Counted from the stretch's first letter, positions 10,918 to 20,116 are shown. The stretch: DNA of 64,000 nt from Hydrogenovibrio marinus (GCF_013340845.1 NZ_AP020335.1:1488001-1552000); one strand, 5' to 3'. Notes: a model not told the origin generated them from the letters alone. Numbers and translations: made by a program.

Positions 10918-11535
10918 TTACACCTTATTCTTTTCTTTAAGGGAAGCAATCACCTGATCAATGCCCTTAGTGTCAAATTCAGACGCGAAAATTTTTCGGT
11001 AGTTAAGCAATAAACTAATACCTTCAATCGTCACGTCATACAGCATCCATTTGTGTGTATGGTTGTTTAAATAGGCGCGATAAATGACCGAAGATACATT
11101 CCCATCTGATTGGGTAACATCTGTCATAACCGTTGCTCTGCCTTCACGAGGCTCTTCAACGCGAGTCACCTTGATTTTTGATACCCTTAATTTAATCAAG
11201 CTTTGAGAGTAAGAACGAAGCAATGTGTCTTTAAAAGCCTCGGTAAACTCTTCCTGCTGCTTAGGCGTTGCTGAACGCCAATATTGCCCCATGACGTAAC
11301 GCGCCATTTTTGGCGTATCAACATAAGGCAAAATATATTCATCAGCAAATGCTTTGACCTTTTCAGGATCAGAGTTCAACTCTTCTCTTTGAAGATCAAT
11401 CTGCTTTAAAACAGTTTGAGAAAGCTCCTGAACCATTTCTTTAGGATCAGATTGATTAATCTGAGCTTGAGCACTTGTAACAACCAGTGATACCAATAAA
11501 CCAAATAAAACTACTATTCTGCGCTTAAAAATCAT
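10918..11535 (-). CDS. mlaC: Periplasmic phospholipid carrier MlaC
   Basis: 205 residues with a clear signal peptide (MIFKRRIVVLFGLLVSLVVTSAQA). MlaC (Ttg2D) shuttles phospholipid across the periplasm between the outer-membrane MlaA-porin complex and the MlaFEDB transporter. Family blocks ARYVMGQYWRSATPKQQEEF, DTLLRSYSQSL and WMLYDVTIEGISLLLNYR are conserved. It overlaps mlaD by 4 bp. Confidence 0.95.
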   Translation of the reverse strand: MIFKRRIVVLFGLLVSLVVTSAQAQINQSDPKEMVQELSQTVLKQIDLQREELNSDPEKVKAFADEYILPYVDTPKMARYVMGQYWRSATPKQQEEFTEAFKDTLLRSYSQSLIKLRVSKIKVTRVEEPREGRATVMTDVTQSDGNVSSVIYRAYLNNHTHKWMLYDVTIEGISLLLNYRKIFASEFDTKGIDQVIASLKEKNKV

Positions 11536-12005
11536 TTTTTATTCCCACTATCACTTAACTTAGTTAAGAACTGGCCAATCAACTCCTCTAAAACCAACGC
11601 AGATTGTGCGATATCGATCTGATCACCATTTTTAAGAAATTCATCATCTGCTCCAGGAGTCAAGCCGATATATTGATCTCCTAGCAAACCGGACGTTAGG
11701 ATTGATGCAGAGGTATCCAGCGAAAGCTTATTGTATTCTTTATAGATATCCATCACGACTTTTGCACGATAGGTTCTTTGATCCACCGAAATAGAATCAA
11801 CACGCCCGACGACGACGCCACTTATTTTGACTGGTGCCCTCACTTTAAGGCCACCTATATTAGAAAATAATGCGCTAACTTGGTAGGTTGGTTTGTCTTG
11901 AAACCCTTGAAAATTACTGACTTTAAATGCGACAAAGATCAATGCAACCAGTGTCATTAAAACGAATGCACCTACCCATATCTCTATACTGGAACGACGA
12001 AACAT
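11532..12005 (-). CDS. mlaD: MCE-domain protein MlaD
   Basis: 157 residues: an N-terminal membrane anchor (about 8-27) followed by one MCE domain (SALFSNIGGLKVRAPVKISGVVVGRVDSI). MlaD forms the periplasmic hexameric ring of the phospholipid transporter. The C-terminal segment ALVLEELIGQFLTKL is the usual hydrophobic plug helix. Overlaps mlaC by 4 bp; follows mlaE by 31 bp. Confidence 0.95.
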   Translation of the reverse strand: MFRRSSIEIWVGAFVLMTLVALIFVAFKVSNFQGFQDKPTYQVSALFSNIGGLKVRAPVKISGVVVGRVDSISVDQRTYRAKVVMDIYKEYNKLSLDTSASILTSGLLGDQYIGLTPGADDEFLKNGDQIDIAQSALVLEELIGQFLTKLSDSGNKK

Positions 12006-12036
12006 ATCAAGAATTCCTTACACACACTTGCGTTGA

Positions 12037-12825
12037 TTAATTAAACATTAATGCAGTTAGAACGAAATCCAACCCTAAAACCCCTAACGAGGCATGCACA
12101 ACCGTTCGGGTTGTTGCCCTACTCACCCCTTCAGATGTTGGTATAGCATCTTGTCCCTGAAATAGAGCAATAATTGAAACCAATACGGCAAATGCAACTG
12201 ATTTTATCATGCCGTTGACAACATCATCTTTCCAGTCAACATGAGCGTGCATTTGCGACCAGAAAGCACCATCATCAACGCCTAACCAGCCTACGGCAAC
12301 CAAATAGCCCCCAAAAATCCCCATACCTGTAAACATAACAGAAAGCATTGGCAGCGCGATAATGGCGCCTACAAGCCTTGGTACAAAAATAAATTTCAAT
12401 GGGTCTACCGCCATCATTTCCAGTGCTGACGTCTGCTCTGTAGAACGCATGAGACCGATCTCGGCGGTCAAGGCCGAACCCGCTCTACCTGCAAACAACA
12501 AGGCAGTGACTACCGGGCCTAACTCACGCAACAGAGAAAGTGCTGTCATTGTTCCGACTGCCTCTTCGGAGTTGTAATCCACCAACACATTATAACCTTG
12601 CAGACTCAGTACCATCCCAACGAACAAGCCGGCCGTTAAAATAATTGGTAATGATAAAACACCAGAAAAGTAGACTTGCTTAACGAGCAGATCAATGCGA
12701 GTAAACGCATAAGGTAAAGCTGGCACTAAAGAAGCGACAAATAACGCTCCTCTACCGACCGAGGAGGCAATACCCAGTGTTACCCTACCCAACGTGAATA
12801 GCAAAGAGTGAAAATAATTCAGCAA
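12037..12825 (-). CDS. mlaE: Phospholipid transporter permease MlaE
   Basis: 262-residue permease of the MlaFEDB ABC transporter with 5-6 membrane helices. Signature stretches: LPVV-type ELGPVVTALLFAGRAGSALTAEIGLM and EQTSALEMMAVDPL. It overlaps mlaF by 7 bp. The operon order mlaF-E-D-C-B is the same as in E. coli. Confidence 0.96.
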   Translation of the reverse strand: MLNYFHSLLFTLGRVTLGIASSVGRGALFVASLVPALPYAFTRIDLLVKQVYFSGVLSLPIILTAGLFVGMVLSLQGYNVLVDYNSEEAVGTMTALSLLRELGPVVTALLFAGRAGSALTAEIGLMRSTEQTSALEMMAVDPLKFIFVPRLVGAIIALPMLSVMFTGMGIFGGYLVAVGWLGVDDGAFWSQMHAHVDWKDDVVNGMIKSVAFAVLVSIIALFQGQDAIPTSEGVSRATTRTVVHASLGVLGLDFVLTALMFN

Positions 12826-13616
12826 GACAAATCCTCTATGTAATCCGTTGCCGGATAATGGAAAGGTACCGGACCGTCCGGCAGGCCTTGTAAAAACTGC
12901 TTAACATATTCTGAGTCGGATGCCAGCAACTCCTCTGGCGTACCTTGGGCGATGATTTTACCTTCTGAAATAACGCAGGCAAAATCTGCAATTGAAAGCA
13001 CCTCTTTAACATCATGAGATACAACAACACTTGTCAACTTAAGGCTTTGGTTCAGTTTCTTTATTAATGACACCAAAACGCCCATTGTAATAGGGTCTTG
13101 CCCAACAAAAGGTTCGTCATAGAAAACCATATCAGGATCTAATGCAATTGCCCTAGCTAAGGCAACTCGACGAGACATCCCTCCTGATAATTCGGAGGGC
13201 ATTAGTTCCAACGCCCCCCTTAATCCTACCGCCTGCAATTTTAGCTTAACAATTAGTTCTATCAGTTCTTCAGGAAGGTCTGTGTGTTCTCGAATGGGAA
13301 AGGCGACATTTTCAAACACATTCAAATCTGTCAATAATGCGCCAGACTGGAATAGCATTCCCATTCGGCTTCTCAATGCATAGAGTTGAGATCGTGAAAG
13401 CTTGTGTACATTTTTATCATAAACCGTAACACTACCCGAATCAGGTACCAACTGCCCTGCGATCAACTTAAGTAAAGTTGTCTTCCCCGTTCCGCTAGGC
13501 CCCATGATCGCAGTGATCTTGCCCTCGGGAATATCCAGGGTAACATCATCAAAAATAACCCTATCCCCTCGTTGGAATCTAAGGTTTTCAATTCGAATAA
13601 CGGTTTCAGTATTCAT
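12819..13616 (-). CDS. mlaF: Phospholipid transporter ATPase MlaF
   Basis: 265-residue ABC ATPase, first gene of mlaFEDCB. Walker A GPSGTGKTT at about 39-47, signature LSGGMSRR, Walker B MVFYDEPFVGQDP and H-loop VSHD are intact. The C-terminal tail (QGLPDGPVPFHYPA) is the typical MlaF extension that contacts MlaB. The operon promoter should lie in 13617-13674 or in the 3' end of the upstream DUF72 gene, which is on the same strand. Confidence 0.96.
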   Translation of the reverse strand: MNTETVIRIENLRFQRGDRVIFDDVTLDIPEGKITAIMGPSGTGKTTLLKLIAGQLVPDSGSVTVYDKNVHKLSRSQLYALRSRMGMLFQSGALLTDLNVFENVAFPIREHTDLPEELIELIVKLKLQAVGLRGALELMPSELSGGMSRRVALARAIALDPDMVFYDEPFVGQDPITMGVLVSLIKKLNQSLKLTSVVVSHDVKEVLSIADFACVISEGKIIAQGTPEELLASDSEYVKQFLQGLPDGPVPFHYPATDYIEDLSC

Positions 13617-13674
13617 AGCGGCTCATCATAACAAAATTGCCTAAATAAAAGAATCATTGAACATTGAGATGATA

Positions 13675-14307
13675 TTAATATCCCAATAGTTCCAACAACA
13701 ACTTTAGATCAGTCACATGCTTGGTCGACACATCTTCATCAATAGAGAAGATAAAACCACCTGAGTAATCATGTGGCAGTGACTCCAAAAATGGGGTCAC
13801 TGTTTCCTTCAATTGACTCATCGGATGGTCATTCATTCGTACCAAATACAATGGTTCTCCTGTCAAAACACCAAACTCTGACTCCAAGGACCAGCCCATT
13901 AGTTGTGGCCTAGAAGCGCAAGATGTCAATTTATAACCCAGAGGTTCAAGTTCAGATTGCAGAGCATTCATTTCAGCCTGAGATAAATGAAACCCCAAAA
14001 CACCAAAAGCCTTATTTCTTAACCAACCCTTGATAGCTTCTAACTTTGGCAAAACACCATCATTAAAAGCACTTACTTCAAAAACCACAAAGAAATATTC
14101 AGGCTCATGCAAAACCTCAAACTCTTCAATATGCGCTTTAGTCCACCCTTGCCACTCGGCTTGAGGTAAGAGTATCGCTTTGAAATGCTGACCGTAAAAA
14201 TCCAGTTGCCATTCAACAGGCATATCACCAGGATAAAAGCCGCCATTCCAGCTTTTATGAGCCCAACCTCGAGTCCCTACCAATAAATTTTCAACTTCAT
14301 TCGCCAT
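13675..14307 (-). CDS. Divergent DUF72-like protein
   Basis: 210 residues. The N-terminus (LLVGTRGWAHKSWNGGFYPGDMPVEWQLDFYGQHF) follows the DUF72 start pattern (G-T-x-G-W ... W-x-G-x-FYP ... L-x-x-Y-x-x-x-F), but the rest is poorly conserved and shorter than the usual 240-280 residues; the later family motifs are not recognisable. DUF72 has a TIM-barrel-like fold and no settled function. It lies upstream of mlaF on the same strand and is divergent from the antiporter gene. Confidence 0.65.
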   Translation of the reverse strand: MANEVENLLVGTRGWAHKSWNGGFYPGDMPVEWQLDFYGQHFKAILLPQAEWQGWTKAHIEEFEVLHEPEYFFVVFEVSAFNDGVLPKLEAIKGWLRNKAFGVLGFHLSQAEMNALQSELEPLGYKLTSCASRPQLMGWSLESEFGVLTGEPLYLVRMNDHPMSQLKETVTPFLESLPHDYSGGFIFSIDEDVSTKHVTDLKLLLELLGY

Positions 14308-14380
14308 AAGCTTTATTTATTTTAATTATAAAAAACCCTATAATAACGACTTTACGTAAAACAGTCTAAAAGAAAACTGT

Positions 14381-15370
14381 ATGACAATGACGCTCATTTT
14401 ACCAAGCTTGGTATTACTCGTAGGACTAGCCCTTCTTGTCTGGAGCTCAGACATTTTCATTGACGGAGCTGCAAGCACAGCGACCCACTTAAACATCTCT
14501 CCCCTGATTATTGGCGTCGTGGTTTTAGGCTTTGGAACCTCTGCCCCAGAAGTACTAGTCTCTATCTTGGCATCAATTGATAACAGCCCTGGCTTAGCCG
14601 TTGGTAACGTCATTGGTTCGAACATTGCCAACATCGGATTGGTGCTTGGGATAACCGCATTAATTTCGCCGATAGTCGTTAAATCTTCTCTTTTAAAACG
14701 CGAGTTTCCTATTTTACTCGTTGTCTCAGTACTGGGTCTGTTTTTACTGCTAGATCATGAATTAGGACGGTTGGACGGTATCATCCTTATCGGCATGCTG
14801 ATTTTCGTTATGGCTTGGATGATCAAAGCCAACAAAACGGTCGATAAACACGACCCTCTTGTTGAAGAAACTATAGAAGAAATCAAAGATCTACCACAAC
14901 TATCTCTCAAAAAATCAATCGTTTTACTTCTAATCGGATTTGTTATTCTTATCGCCAGTGCCAAATTAATGGTATGGGGTGCAGTAGAAATTGCGCAATA
15001 TTTCGAAGTTCCAGACTTGATCATCGGTTTAACAATCGTTGCTGTCGGAACTAGCTTACCTGAGCTTGCAGCGGCCATTTCCGCCGCCAAAAAAGACGAG
15101 TCCGACCTGATGATCGGAAACATTCTAGGATCAAACCTTTTCAACCTGCTTGCCGTTATGGCAATGCCTGCATTGATCGACCCTTCACCAGTAGACAATT
15201 CGACTTTAATTATCGATTATCCTGTAATGCTTGGAATGACTCTCGCCATGTTGATTGTCGCACTTCCTAGAAATGGCAGCGCAGTAATCACCAGAGCAGA
15301 AGGCATGCTCCTAACACTCAGTTATCTTGGCTATTTGATACTACTTTATTATAGAATGGTTCACCCATAA
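14381..15370 (+). CDS. Calcium/sodium antiporter (YrbG family)
   Basis: 329-residue CaCA-superfamily exchanger in the inner membrane, about ten membrane segments in two inverted halves. Both alpha repeats are visible: FGTSAPEVLVS...GNVIGSNIANIG near residues 50-90 and VGTSLPELAAAI...GNILGSNLFNLL near 225-255, with an acidic cytoplasmic loop (about 150-180) between them. Equivalent to E. coli yrbG at the head of the kds/lpt cluster. Here the next gene is kdsC; kdsD, which lies between them in E. coli, is missing. Confidence 0.93.
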   Translation: MTMTLILPSLVLLVGLALLVWSSDIFIDGAASTATHLNISPLIIGVVVLGFGTSAPEVLVSILASIDNSPGLAVGNVIGSNIANIGLVLGITALISPIVVKSSLLKREFPILLVVSVLGLFLLLDHELGRLDGIILIGMLIFVMAWMIKANKTVDKHDPLVEETIEEIKDLPQLSLKKSIVLLLIGFVILIASAKLMVWGAVEIAQYFEVPDLIIGLTIVAVGTSLPELAAAISAAKKDESDLMIGNILGSNLFNLLAVMAMPALIDPSPVDNSTLIIDYPVMLGMTLAMLIVALPRNGSAVITRAEGMLLTLSYLGYLILLYYRMVHP

Positions 15371-15414
15371 GAGCGTCGTCTCAAACGTATTTACAGAATA
15401 GCAAGGTAGTCAGC

Positions 15415-15957
15415 ATGGATTTTCAAACCAATATTTTAGAAAAAGCCGCCAAAATAAAACTTTTAATTCTAGATATTGATGGGGTTTTATCCGACAACAA
15501 GCTTTACTACGGCGACAATGGCATAGAGTACAAAAGCTTTCATACCCGCGACGGGCACGGAATGGTCATGCTACAACAAAGCGGCATTGAGATAGGCATT
15601 ATTACAGGCCGTAAATCCCCGCTAATCGACAAGCGAATGAAAGACCTGAAAGTGAAACACGTCTATCAAGGTGTTCCAGACAAACTTCCTACCTTTTTAA
15701 AATTGGTAGAAGAACTAGGGTTAGACCTGAGTGAAATCGCTTATATGGGGGATGACATTCTTGACCTACCAATCCTTACCCGTGTTGGACTTGCCGCCTG
15801 CCCTAAAAATGCAGACACTGAAGTACCGCAACATGTTCACTATGTTTCTCGCTTTAACGGTGGTGAAGGTTGTGTCCGTGAAATGTGTGAATTGCTTCTA
15901 AAGTCCCAAGGGCTTTGGCAAAAACATATAGACTTTTACCTCAGAAAAAGCCTATAA
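15415..15957 (+). CDS. kdsC: 3-deoxy-D-manno-octulosonate 8-phosphate phosphatase
   Basis: HAD-family phosphatase removing the phosphate from Kdo-8-P in LPS inner-core synthesis; 180 residues, normal length. HAD motif I LDIDGVLSD (about 18-26), motif II-region IITGRKSP, and motif III/IV YMGDDILDLPIL are intact. Sits between the antiporter and lptC, as in many gammaproteobacteria. Confidence 0.95.
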   Translation: MDFQTNILEKAAKIKLLILDIDGVLSDNKLYYGDNGIEYKSFHTRDGHGMVMLQQSGIEIGIITGRKSPLIDKRMKDLKVKHVYQGVPDKLPTFLKLVEELGLDLSEIAYMGDDILDLPILTRVGLAACPKNADTEVPQHVHYVSRFNGGEGCVREMCELLLKSQGLWQKHIDFYLRKSL

Positions 15958-16004
15958 ATAAGCAAGATAGAGTTTATCAGAACAAAACCAATGAGGGATA
16001 GCTT

Positions 16005-16568
16005 ATGAAAAAACGCTTACCAATGATTCTGGTTTTTGTACTATCCATCTCTCTTTTGTTGATCAACACACGACAAAACTTCATACAACCGTCTAACAAA
16101 ACGCCGCTTGAGCGACCAAAGACTACTTACAGCTGGCAAATTTTTGACTCGACTACTTGGCAAATCAATAAAAGCGCTCCTGATCAACAACAAACCTACT
16201 TAACGGCCAGAGCCATTCACTATCAGAATGATTCCAAGCAAAGTGACTTCACTACGCCCTTTTCTATCCAGCAAAAGCCAAACGAAACCTTGCTGATTCG
16301 TAGCCTAAAAGGAAGCAGTCAAAACGATCAAACCATCCATCTAGAAGGCAAAGTTCAAATAGAAAGTGCATCTAGCAACAAAGAAAATAAAAGCCTTCAA
16401 ACAGAACAAATTACTTATAATAGCGAAACAGAACAGCTGGTAAACCATGTCTTTACCAAACTCACAACTCCTAACGTAACCATTACGGGCGTTGGTTTTT
16501 CTGCCAATTTGAAACAAGACCAATACAAATTTGAATCAAATGTTAAAACGCAATACCAACCTCACTAA
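16005..16568 (+). CDS. lptC: LPS export protein LptC
   Basis: 187-residue bitopic inner-membrane protein: one N-terminal anchor (about 4-22) and a periplasmic beta-jellyroll. LptC takes LPS from LptB2FG and hands it to LptA. Sequence conservation is low, as is normal for the family; identification rests on topology, length and position between kdsC and lptA. Its 3' end overlaps lptA by 29 bp. Confidence 0.9.
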   Translation: MKKRLPMILVFVLSISLLLINTRQNFIQPSNKTPLERPKTTYSWQIFDSTTWQINKSAPDQQQTYLTARAIHYQNDSKQSDFTTPFSIQQKPNETLLIRSLKGSSQNDQTIHLEGKVQIESASSNKENKSLQTEQITYNSETEQLVNHVFTKLTTPNVTITGVGFSANLKQDQYKFESNVKTQYQPH

Positions 16569-17100
16569 TCGATTTCCTTTTGCTATGCGAGATGCTTTCA
16601 CACTATTGTTGATGCTCTCGATGCTATTCACTGCTTTCTCTGCACATGCGGAAAATACTGCGAACACATCAGATGAAAACCTTCCCGTGGAAGTCACCGC
16701 CGACTCATTGAACGCGAAAGACAAAGAAGGCGTCAGCATCTACCAGGGCAATGTTGTTATTACTCAAGGAACAACAACTATAAAAGGTGACAAAGTTACT
16801 CTACACCACCCTCATCGAAAAATATCTACTGCAATTGTGATTGGCAAACCCGCTACTTTCAAACGCTACCTCGAAGAAGAAAAAGGTTGGGTGACAGGCC
16901 ATGCCGATAAGATAACCTACTCTGCGGCACAGAAAACACTTCTACTTGAAGGCCACGCTCAAGTAATTCAAGAAGGCAAGAACAGTATCAGCGGCCCCAA
17001 AATACTTTACGATCTAACGCTCAAAACCTTGTCAGCAAAGGGTGAAAAACAAGATCGCATCAAAATGATCTTTACCCCTGACGAACAGGAACAAAAATAA
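16540..17100 (+). CDS. lptA: LPS export periplasmic protein LptA
   Basis: 186 residues from ATG 16540. The protein has a long N-region, a signal peptide hydrophobic core ([16 protein letters not shown]) and the OstA/LptA fold ([29 protein letters not shown]). LptA polymerises into the bridge carrying LPS across the periplasm. An internal ATG at 16585 (MRDAFTLLL) would give a tidier signal peptide, but neither start has a clear Shine-Dalgarno sequence and initiation is probably coupled to lptC. Its stop overlaps the lptB start (TAATG). Confidence 0.92.
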   Translation: MLKRNTNLTNRFPFAMRDAFTLLLMLSMLFTAFSAHAENTANTSDENLPVEVTADSLNAKDKEGVSIYQGNVVITQGTTTIKGDKVTLHHPHRKISTAIVIGKPATFKRYLEEEKGWVTGHADKITYSAAQKTLLLEGHAQVIQEGKNSISGPKILYDLTLKTLSAKGEKQDRIKMIFTPDEQEQK

Positions 17101-17822
17101 TGGCGACTTTCTACGCTCGCGGCTTGGCGAAAAGCTATAAAAGGCGTGTTGTCGTTACCTCTGTTGACTTGGATGTTTGCAGCGGTGAAGTCGTCGGCCT
17201 TCTAGGGCCAAACGGCGCTGGAAAAACCACCACCTTCTATATGATGACAGGGCTCGTTAAAAATGACGGTGGAGATATTTTCTTAAACGATAACAATATC
17301 AGCGACCTTTCCATTGATCAACGTGCCAAACTGGGCATTGGTTACTTACCGCAAGAAGCTTCCGTTTTCAGAAAACTGACCGTCACGCAAAATATCATGG
17401 CAATTCTTGAGATGCGTAACGAGCTATCAAAAGAACAACAAAACCAAAAATATGAAGAATTAATAGATGACCTTCAAATTGGCCATATTACAGAGCAATT
17501 AGGGCAAGCGCTTTCTGGTGGAGAAAGACGCCGCGTAGAAATTGCTCGTGCTTTGGCTATGGAGCCTGACTTCATCCTTCTTGATGAACCTTTTGCGGGA
17601 GTTGATCCAATCTCTGTAAAAGATATTCAAAACATCATCTTGCATTTAAAGCAAAAAGAAATTGGGGTTCTCATCACGGACCACAATGTAAGAGAAACTC
17701 TTGGTGTTTGTGACCGCGCGTATATCCTTCACGCTGGTACTATTCTAGCGAGTGGGACTCCGCAAGACATCCTTTCAAACGAAGACGTCAAACGGGTTTA
17801 TCTAGGCGAAAACTTCAAGTAA
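17100..17822 (+). CDS. lptB: LPS export ATPase LptB
   Basis: 240-residue ABC ATPase that powers LPS extraction by LptFG. Walker [10 protein letters not shown], signature ALSGGERRR, Walker [14 protein letters not shown] and H-loop TDHN are present, as is the LptB-typical Q-loop context YLPQEASVF. Start overlaps the lptA stop. In most relatives rpoN follows; here hpf follows directly. Confidence 0.97.
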   Translation: MATFYARGLAKSYKRRVVVTSVDLDVCSGEVVGLLGPNGAGKTTTFYMMTGLVKNDGGDIFLNDNNISDLSIDQRAKLGIGYLPQEASVFRKLTVTQNIMAILEMRNELSKEQQNQKYEELIDDLQIGHITEQLGQALSGGERRRVEIARALAMEPDFILLDEPFAGVDPISVKDIQNIILHLKQKEIGVLITDHNVRETLGVCDRAYILHAGTILASGTPQDILSNEDVKRVYLGENFK

Positions 17823-17850
17823 TTTTTCACTTTTCCATCACGAACTCAGA

Positions 17851-17878
17851 TTAACGTAAAGTGCTTTTGTGCTATACT
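17851..17878 (+). promoter_or_regulatory. Putative sigma-70 promoter for hpf
   Basis: Extended -10 element TGC-TATACT (17870-17878) with a weak -35-like TTAACG 16 bp upstream. It lies about 90 bp before the hpf start codon, giving hpf a transcript independent of lptB. Confidence 0.45.
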
Positions 17879-17968
17879 TCAATTGAAGACGTGGGAAACA
17901 CGCTCAGCGTAAAAATAGATAAAAATAAACGAACTGCACATCGCAAGCACAGGCAAAGGAGCGATATT

Positions 17969-18298
17969 ATGCAAATCAACATCACAGGTCACCACATCGA
18001 CATCACAGATGCTCTTCATGATTACGTTACAGAAAAAATGCAGAAGCTAACCAGACATTTTGACCATGTCACGATTGCTCACACAATTTTGACTGTTGAC
18101 AAGCAAGGACAAAAAGCGGAAGCGACTGTCCACGTTTCAGGGAAAGATTTATTTGCTGAACATACTACTGATGATATGTATGCATCTATTGATGGTTTGG
18201 TTGACAAACTTGACCGTCAAATCATCAAGTACAAAGAAAAAATCGGAAGCCACAACCAAAAATCTGGTGGCATTAAAAATATGGCCGAGCAGGCTTAA
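17969..18298 (+). CDS. hpf: Ribosome hibernation-promoting factor (HPF/YfiA family)
   Basis: 109 residues; binds the 30S A/P-site region and promotes 100S or inactive 70S ribosomes when growth slows. Start at ATG 17969 (MQINITGHHIDITDAL) is preceded by AGGAG at good spacing; the longer frame from 17861 adds an unrelated N-terminus that would span the promoter. The beta-alpha-beta-beta-beta-alpha core (ITDALHDYVTEKMQKLTRHFD, DMYASIDGLVDKLDRQI) is intact. The long-form C-terminal domain is absent. Confidence 0.93.
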   Translation: MQINITGHHIDITDALHDYVTEKMQKLTRHFDHVTIAHTILTVDKQGQKAEATVHVSGKDLFAEHTTDDMYASIDGLVDKLDRQIIKYKEKIGSHNQKSGGIKNMAEQA

Positions 18299-18313
18299 AG
18301 TTTTCCGAAAGAA

Positions 18314-18338
18314 AAAGGGCCTGAGGCCCTTTTTTTAT
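18314..18338 (+). terminator. Rho-independent terminator after hpf
   Basis: Stem AAAGGGCC-tga-GGCCCTTT followed by a T run, 16 bp after the hpf stop. Confidence 0.9.
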
Positions 18339-18424
18339 GAGCGTTTTTAACTAAATTCCCCTTATTCTTACCAAATAATTGTTTTAGAATAACTCACAAT
18401 TAACCAACTCTCCTGGCCGCCTAT

Positions 18425-19771
18425 ATGTCTCAGACTAGCGACAAACTTCAAATCACGGAACAACTACTCGAAGCTGTCAATGCAAATAACGAGGATTATG
18501 CTCAACAAATATTGACCAGCCTTGTTCCTGAAGAAATTGCTGAAATACTTGAGGCTACCCCTCCCAAACAGCGTTATCCGCTTTGGGTTCACCTTTCTCC
18601 TGAAATCCAGGGGGAAGTCATCGGCCATACGAATGAGGAAGTTCGCTCTTCCCTACTACAACAGCTTGATAACCAAGAAATTATTGAACTGACTGAAGAG
18701 TTGGGAACAGATGATATCACCGATATCGTTCAATCTCTGCCCGAAGAAGGGCAGCAGCACATCCTAGACAACCTTTCTGATGAAGAAAGAACTGCTGTAG
18801 AAACGGCTCTTAGCTACCCAGAGGACACCGCTGGGGGACTGATGAGTACCGACATTGTCACCGTTCGTTCGGATGTCAGCCTTGAAGTTGTGTTGCGTCT
18901 TCTGAGAAAAATGGGTTCACTACCTGAAGCAACGCTTGACCTGATTGTGAGAGATCGCGAAGGTCAATATGAAGGTGTCCTAAGAGTTAACGACCTCATC
19001 ACTAACGATGAGGACACACTTGTTCATGAACTGGTAAAGAAAAAAGATGCCATCAAGGCAACTACTTCCGATAAAGATGTTGCCCATTACTTTGAAAAGA
19101 ACGACATCATTTCTGCAGCGGTTGTCGATGAAAACAATTTGATTCTCGGCCGTATCACCATTGATGATATCGTTGATATCATCCGTGAAGAAGCCGAACA
19201 TGCGCAAATGGCTAGCGCAGGTTTGACCGAAGAAGAAGATTTATTTTCTCCTCCACTTCGCTCAGCCAAGCGTCGCTCTTTCTGGCTCGGCATCAACCTA
19301 CTCACTGCGTTATTTGCATCAACAGTTATCGGTGCCTTTGAGGCTACTATCCAACAAATTGTCGCCTTGGCGATACTGATGCCCATTGTTGCCAGCATGG
19401 GAGGTATTGCCGGCACTCAGACAGCAACCATCGTCATTCGTGCTCTGGCAACAGGAAAACTGGGCGCAAAAAACAGTCGTGCCCTAGTGCTTAAAGAGGG
19501 GTTGGTTGGCTTTTTAAATGGTTTAATTTGGTCAGTATTGACGGGAGCTACTGCTGCCATCTGGTTTGATCAACTGTCTCTGGGAATGATTTTTGGCGCG
19601 GCAATGCTATTGAATTTGATTGCAGCGGCAGTAGCTGGCGCAATGATTCCGTTAGCACTCAATAAATTTAAAATAGACCCTGCCCTAGCATCAGGTCTTA
19701 TGCTAACAACGGTAACTGATTCTCTAGGATTTTTTGTATTCTTGGGGTTGGCGACCATCATCTTAGTGTAA
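18425..19771 (+). CDS. mgtE: Magnesium transporter MgtE
   Basis: 448-residue Mg2+ channel. Layout: N-terminal helical domain (about 1-130), tandem CBS domains (about 130-250; YPEDTAGGLMSTDIVTVR is the hallmark linker), a connecting helix and five C-terminal membrane helices (about 285-448) with the conserved PIVASMGGIAGTQTATIVIRALATG pore stretch. MgtE gates on cytosolic Mg2+ bound to the N and CBS domains. Single gene; converges with the small riboswitch-controlled ORF. Confidence 0.95.
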   Translation: MSQTSDKLQITEQLLEAVNANNEDYAQQILTSLVPEEIAEILEATPPKQRYPLWVHLSPEIQGEVIGHTNEEVRSSLLQQLDNQEIIELTEELGTDDITDIVQSLPEEGQQHILDNLSDEERTAVETALSYPEDTAGGLMSTDIVTVRSDVSLEVVLRLLRKMGSLPEATLDLIVRDREGQYEGVLRVNDLITNDEDTLVHELVKKKDAIKATTSDKDVAHYFEKNDIISAAVVDENNLILGRITIDDIVDIIREEAEHAQMASAGLTEEEDLFSPPLRSAKRRSFWLGINLLTALFASTVIGAFEATIQQIVALAILMPIVASMGGIAGTQTATIVIRALATGKLGAKNSRALVLKEGLVGFLNGLIWSVLTGATAAIWFDQLSLGMIFGAAMLLNLIAAAVAGAMIPLALNKFKIDPALASGLMLTTVTDSLGFFVFLGLATIILV

Positions 19772-19795
19772 GAACCGCTAAAGAGCAGTACTTGA

Positions 19796-19945
19796 CTAAA
19801 ACATCTTCGCTAAGACATCTTCACTATAGGCATACGCAGTTGCCGCGGTAAGAAAAACCGTCACAAACAACCACTTCAACACCATAGGTGTCTTTTTATT
19901 TTCCCTGAAAATATTCGATTTGCGTTTGACCAATTTGACTGCCAT
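19796..19945 (-). CDS. 49-residue single-pass membrane protein under a c-di-GMP riboswitch
   Basis: A small ORF beginning ATG 19945, preceded by AAGGAA at 7-nt spacing and ending in TAG. The product has a strongly basic N-terminus (MAVKLVKRKSNIFRENKK), one hydrophobic helix (about residues 21-40, MVLKWLFVTVFLTAATAYAY) and a short acidic tail SEDVLAKMF, predicting an N-in, C-out single-pass inner-membrane protein. I recognise no family. That it is expressed is supported by the upstream promoter, the c-di-GMP-I riboswitch and the ribosome site, all on the same strand and in order. It converges with mgtE. Function unknown; a c-di-GMP-responsive membrane effector or regulator is possible. Confidence 0.65.
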   Translation of the reverse strand: MAVKLVKRKSNIFRENKKTPMVLKWLFVTVFLTAATAYAYSEDVLAKMF

Positions 19946-20040
19946 TTTGCAATTCCTTTTTTGATAGCATCAAGGGGTCTAGCTAGGATAAAACCAAGTT
20001 ACGATATAACCGCAACTTTTGTCAAAGTAAAAGCGGCTAC

Positions 20041-20116
20041 ATAGGCAAATGGCAACCCGGCTATCTTAGAAAGACCCGTGGCTTTCCGTCCTTACTTCAC
20101 AGTAAGTTTGGCTCAA
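20041..20116 (-). promoter_or_regulatory. Cyclic di-GMP-I riboswitch (GEMM-I motif)
   Basis: Read on the minus strand the segment shows the GEMM-I landmarks in order: AGCCAAAC, a hairpin CTTACT-GTGA-AGTAAG with a GNRA tetraloop, then GGACGGAAAGCC, a second arm beginning ACGGGTCT and returning as AGATAGCCGGGTTGCC. The usual GACGCAAAGCC has one C-to-G change. GEMM-I binds c-di-GMP. About 95 nt separate the aptamer from the start codon of the 49-residue ORF; no clear intrinsic terminator is visible there, but CCCCTT and the small hairpin TTGAT-gct-ATCAA next to the AAGGAA ribosome site suggest translational control. Confidence 0.8.

Noticed and set aside
19772-19795. Terminator shared by mgtE and the small riboswitch ORF
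   Set aside because: Only a poor inverted repeat (GCTCTTTAGC) is seen with no T-tract on either side.
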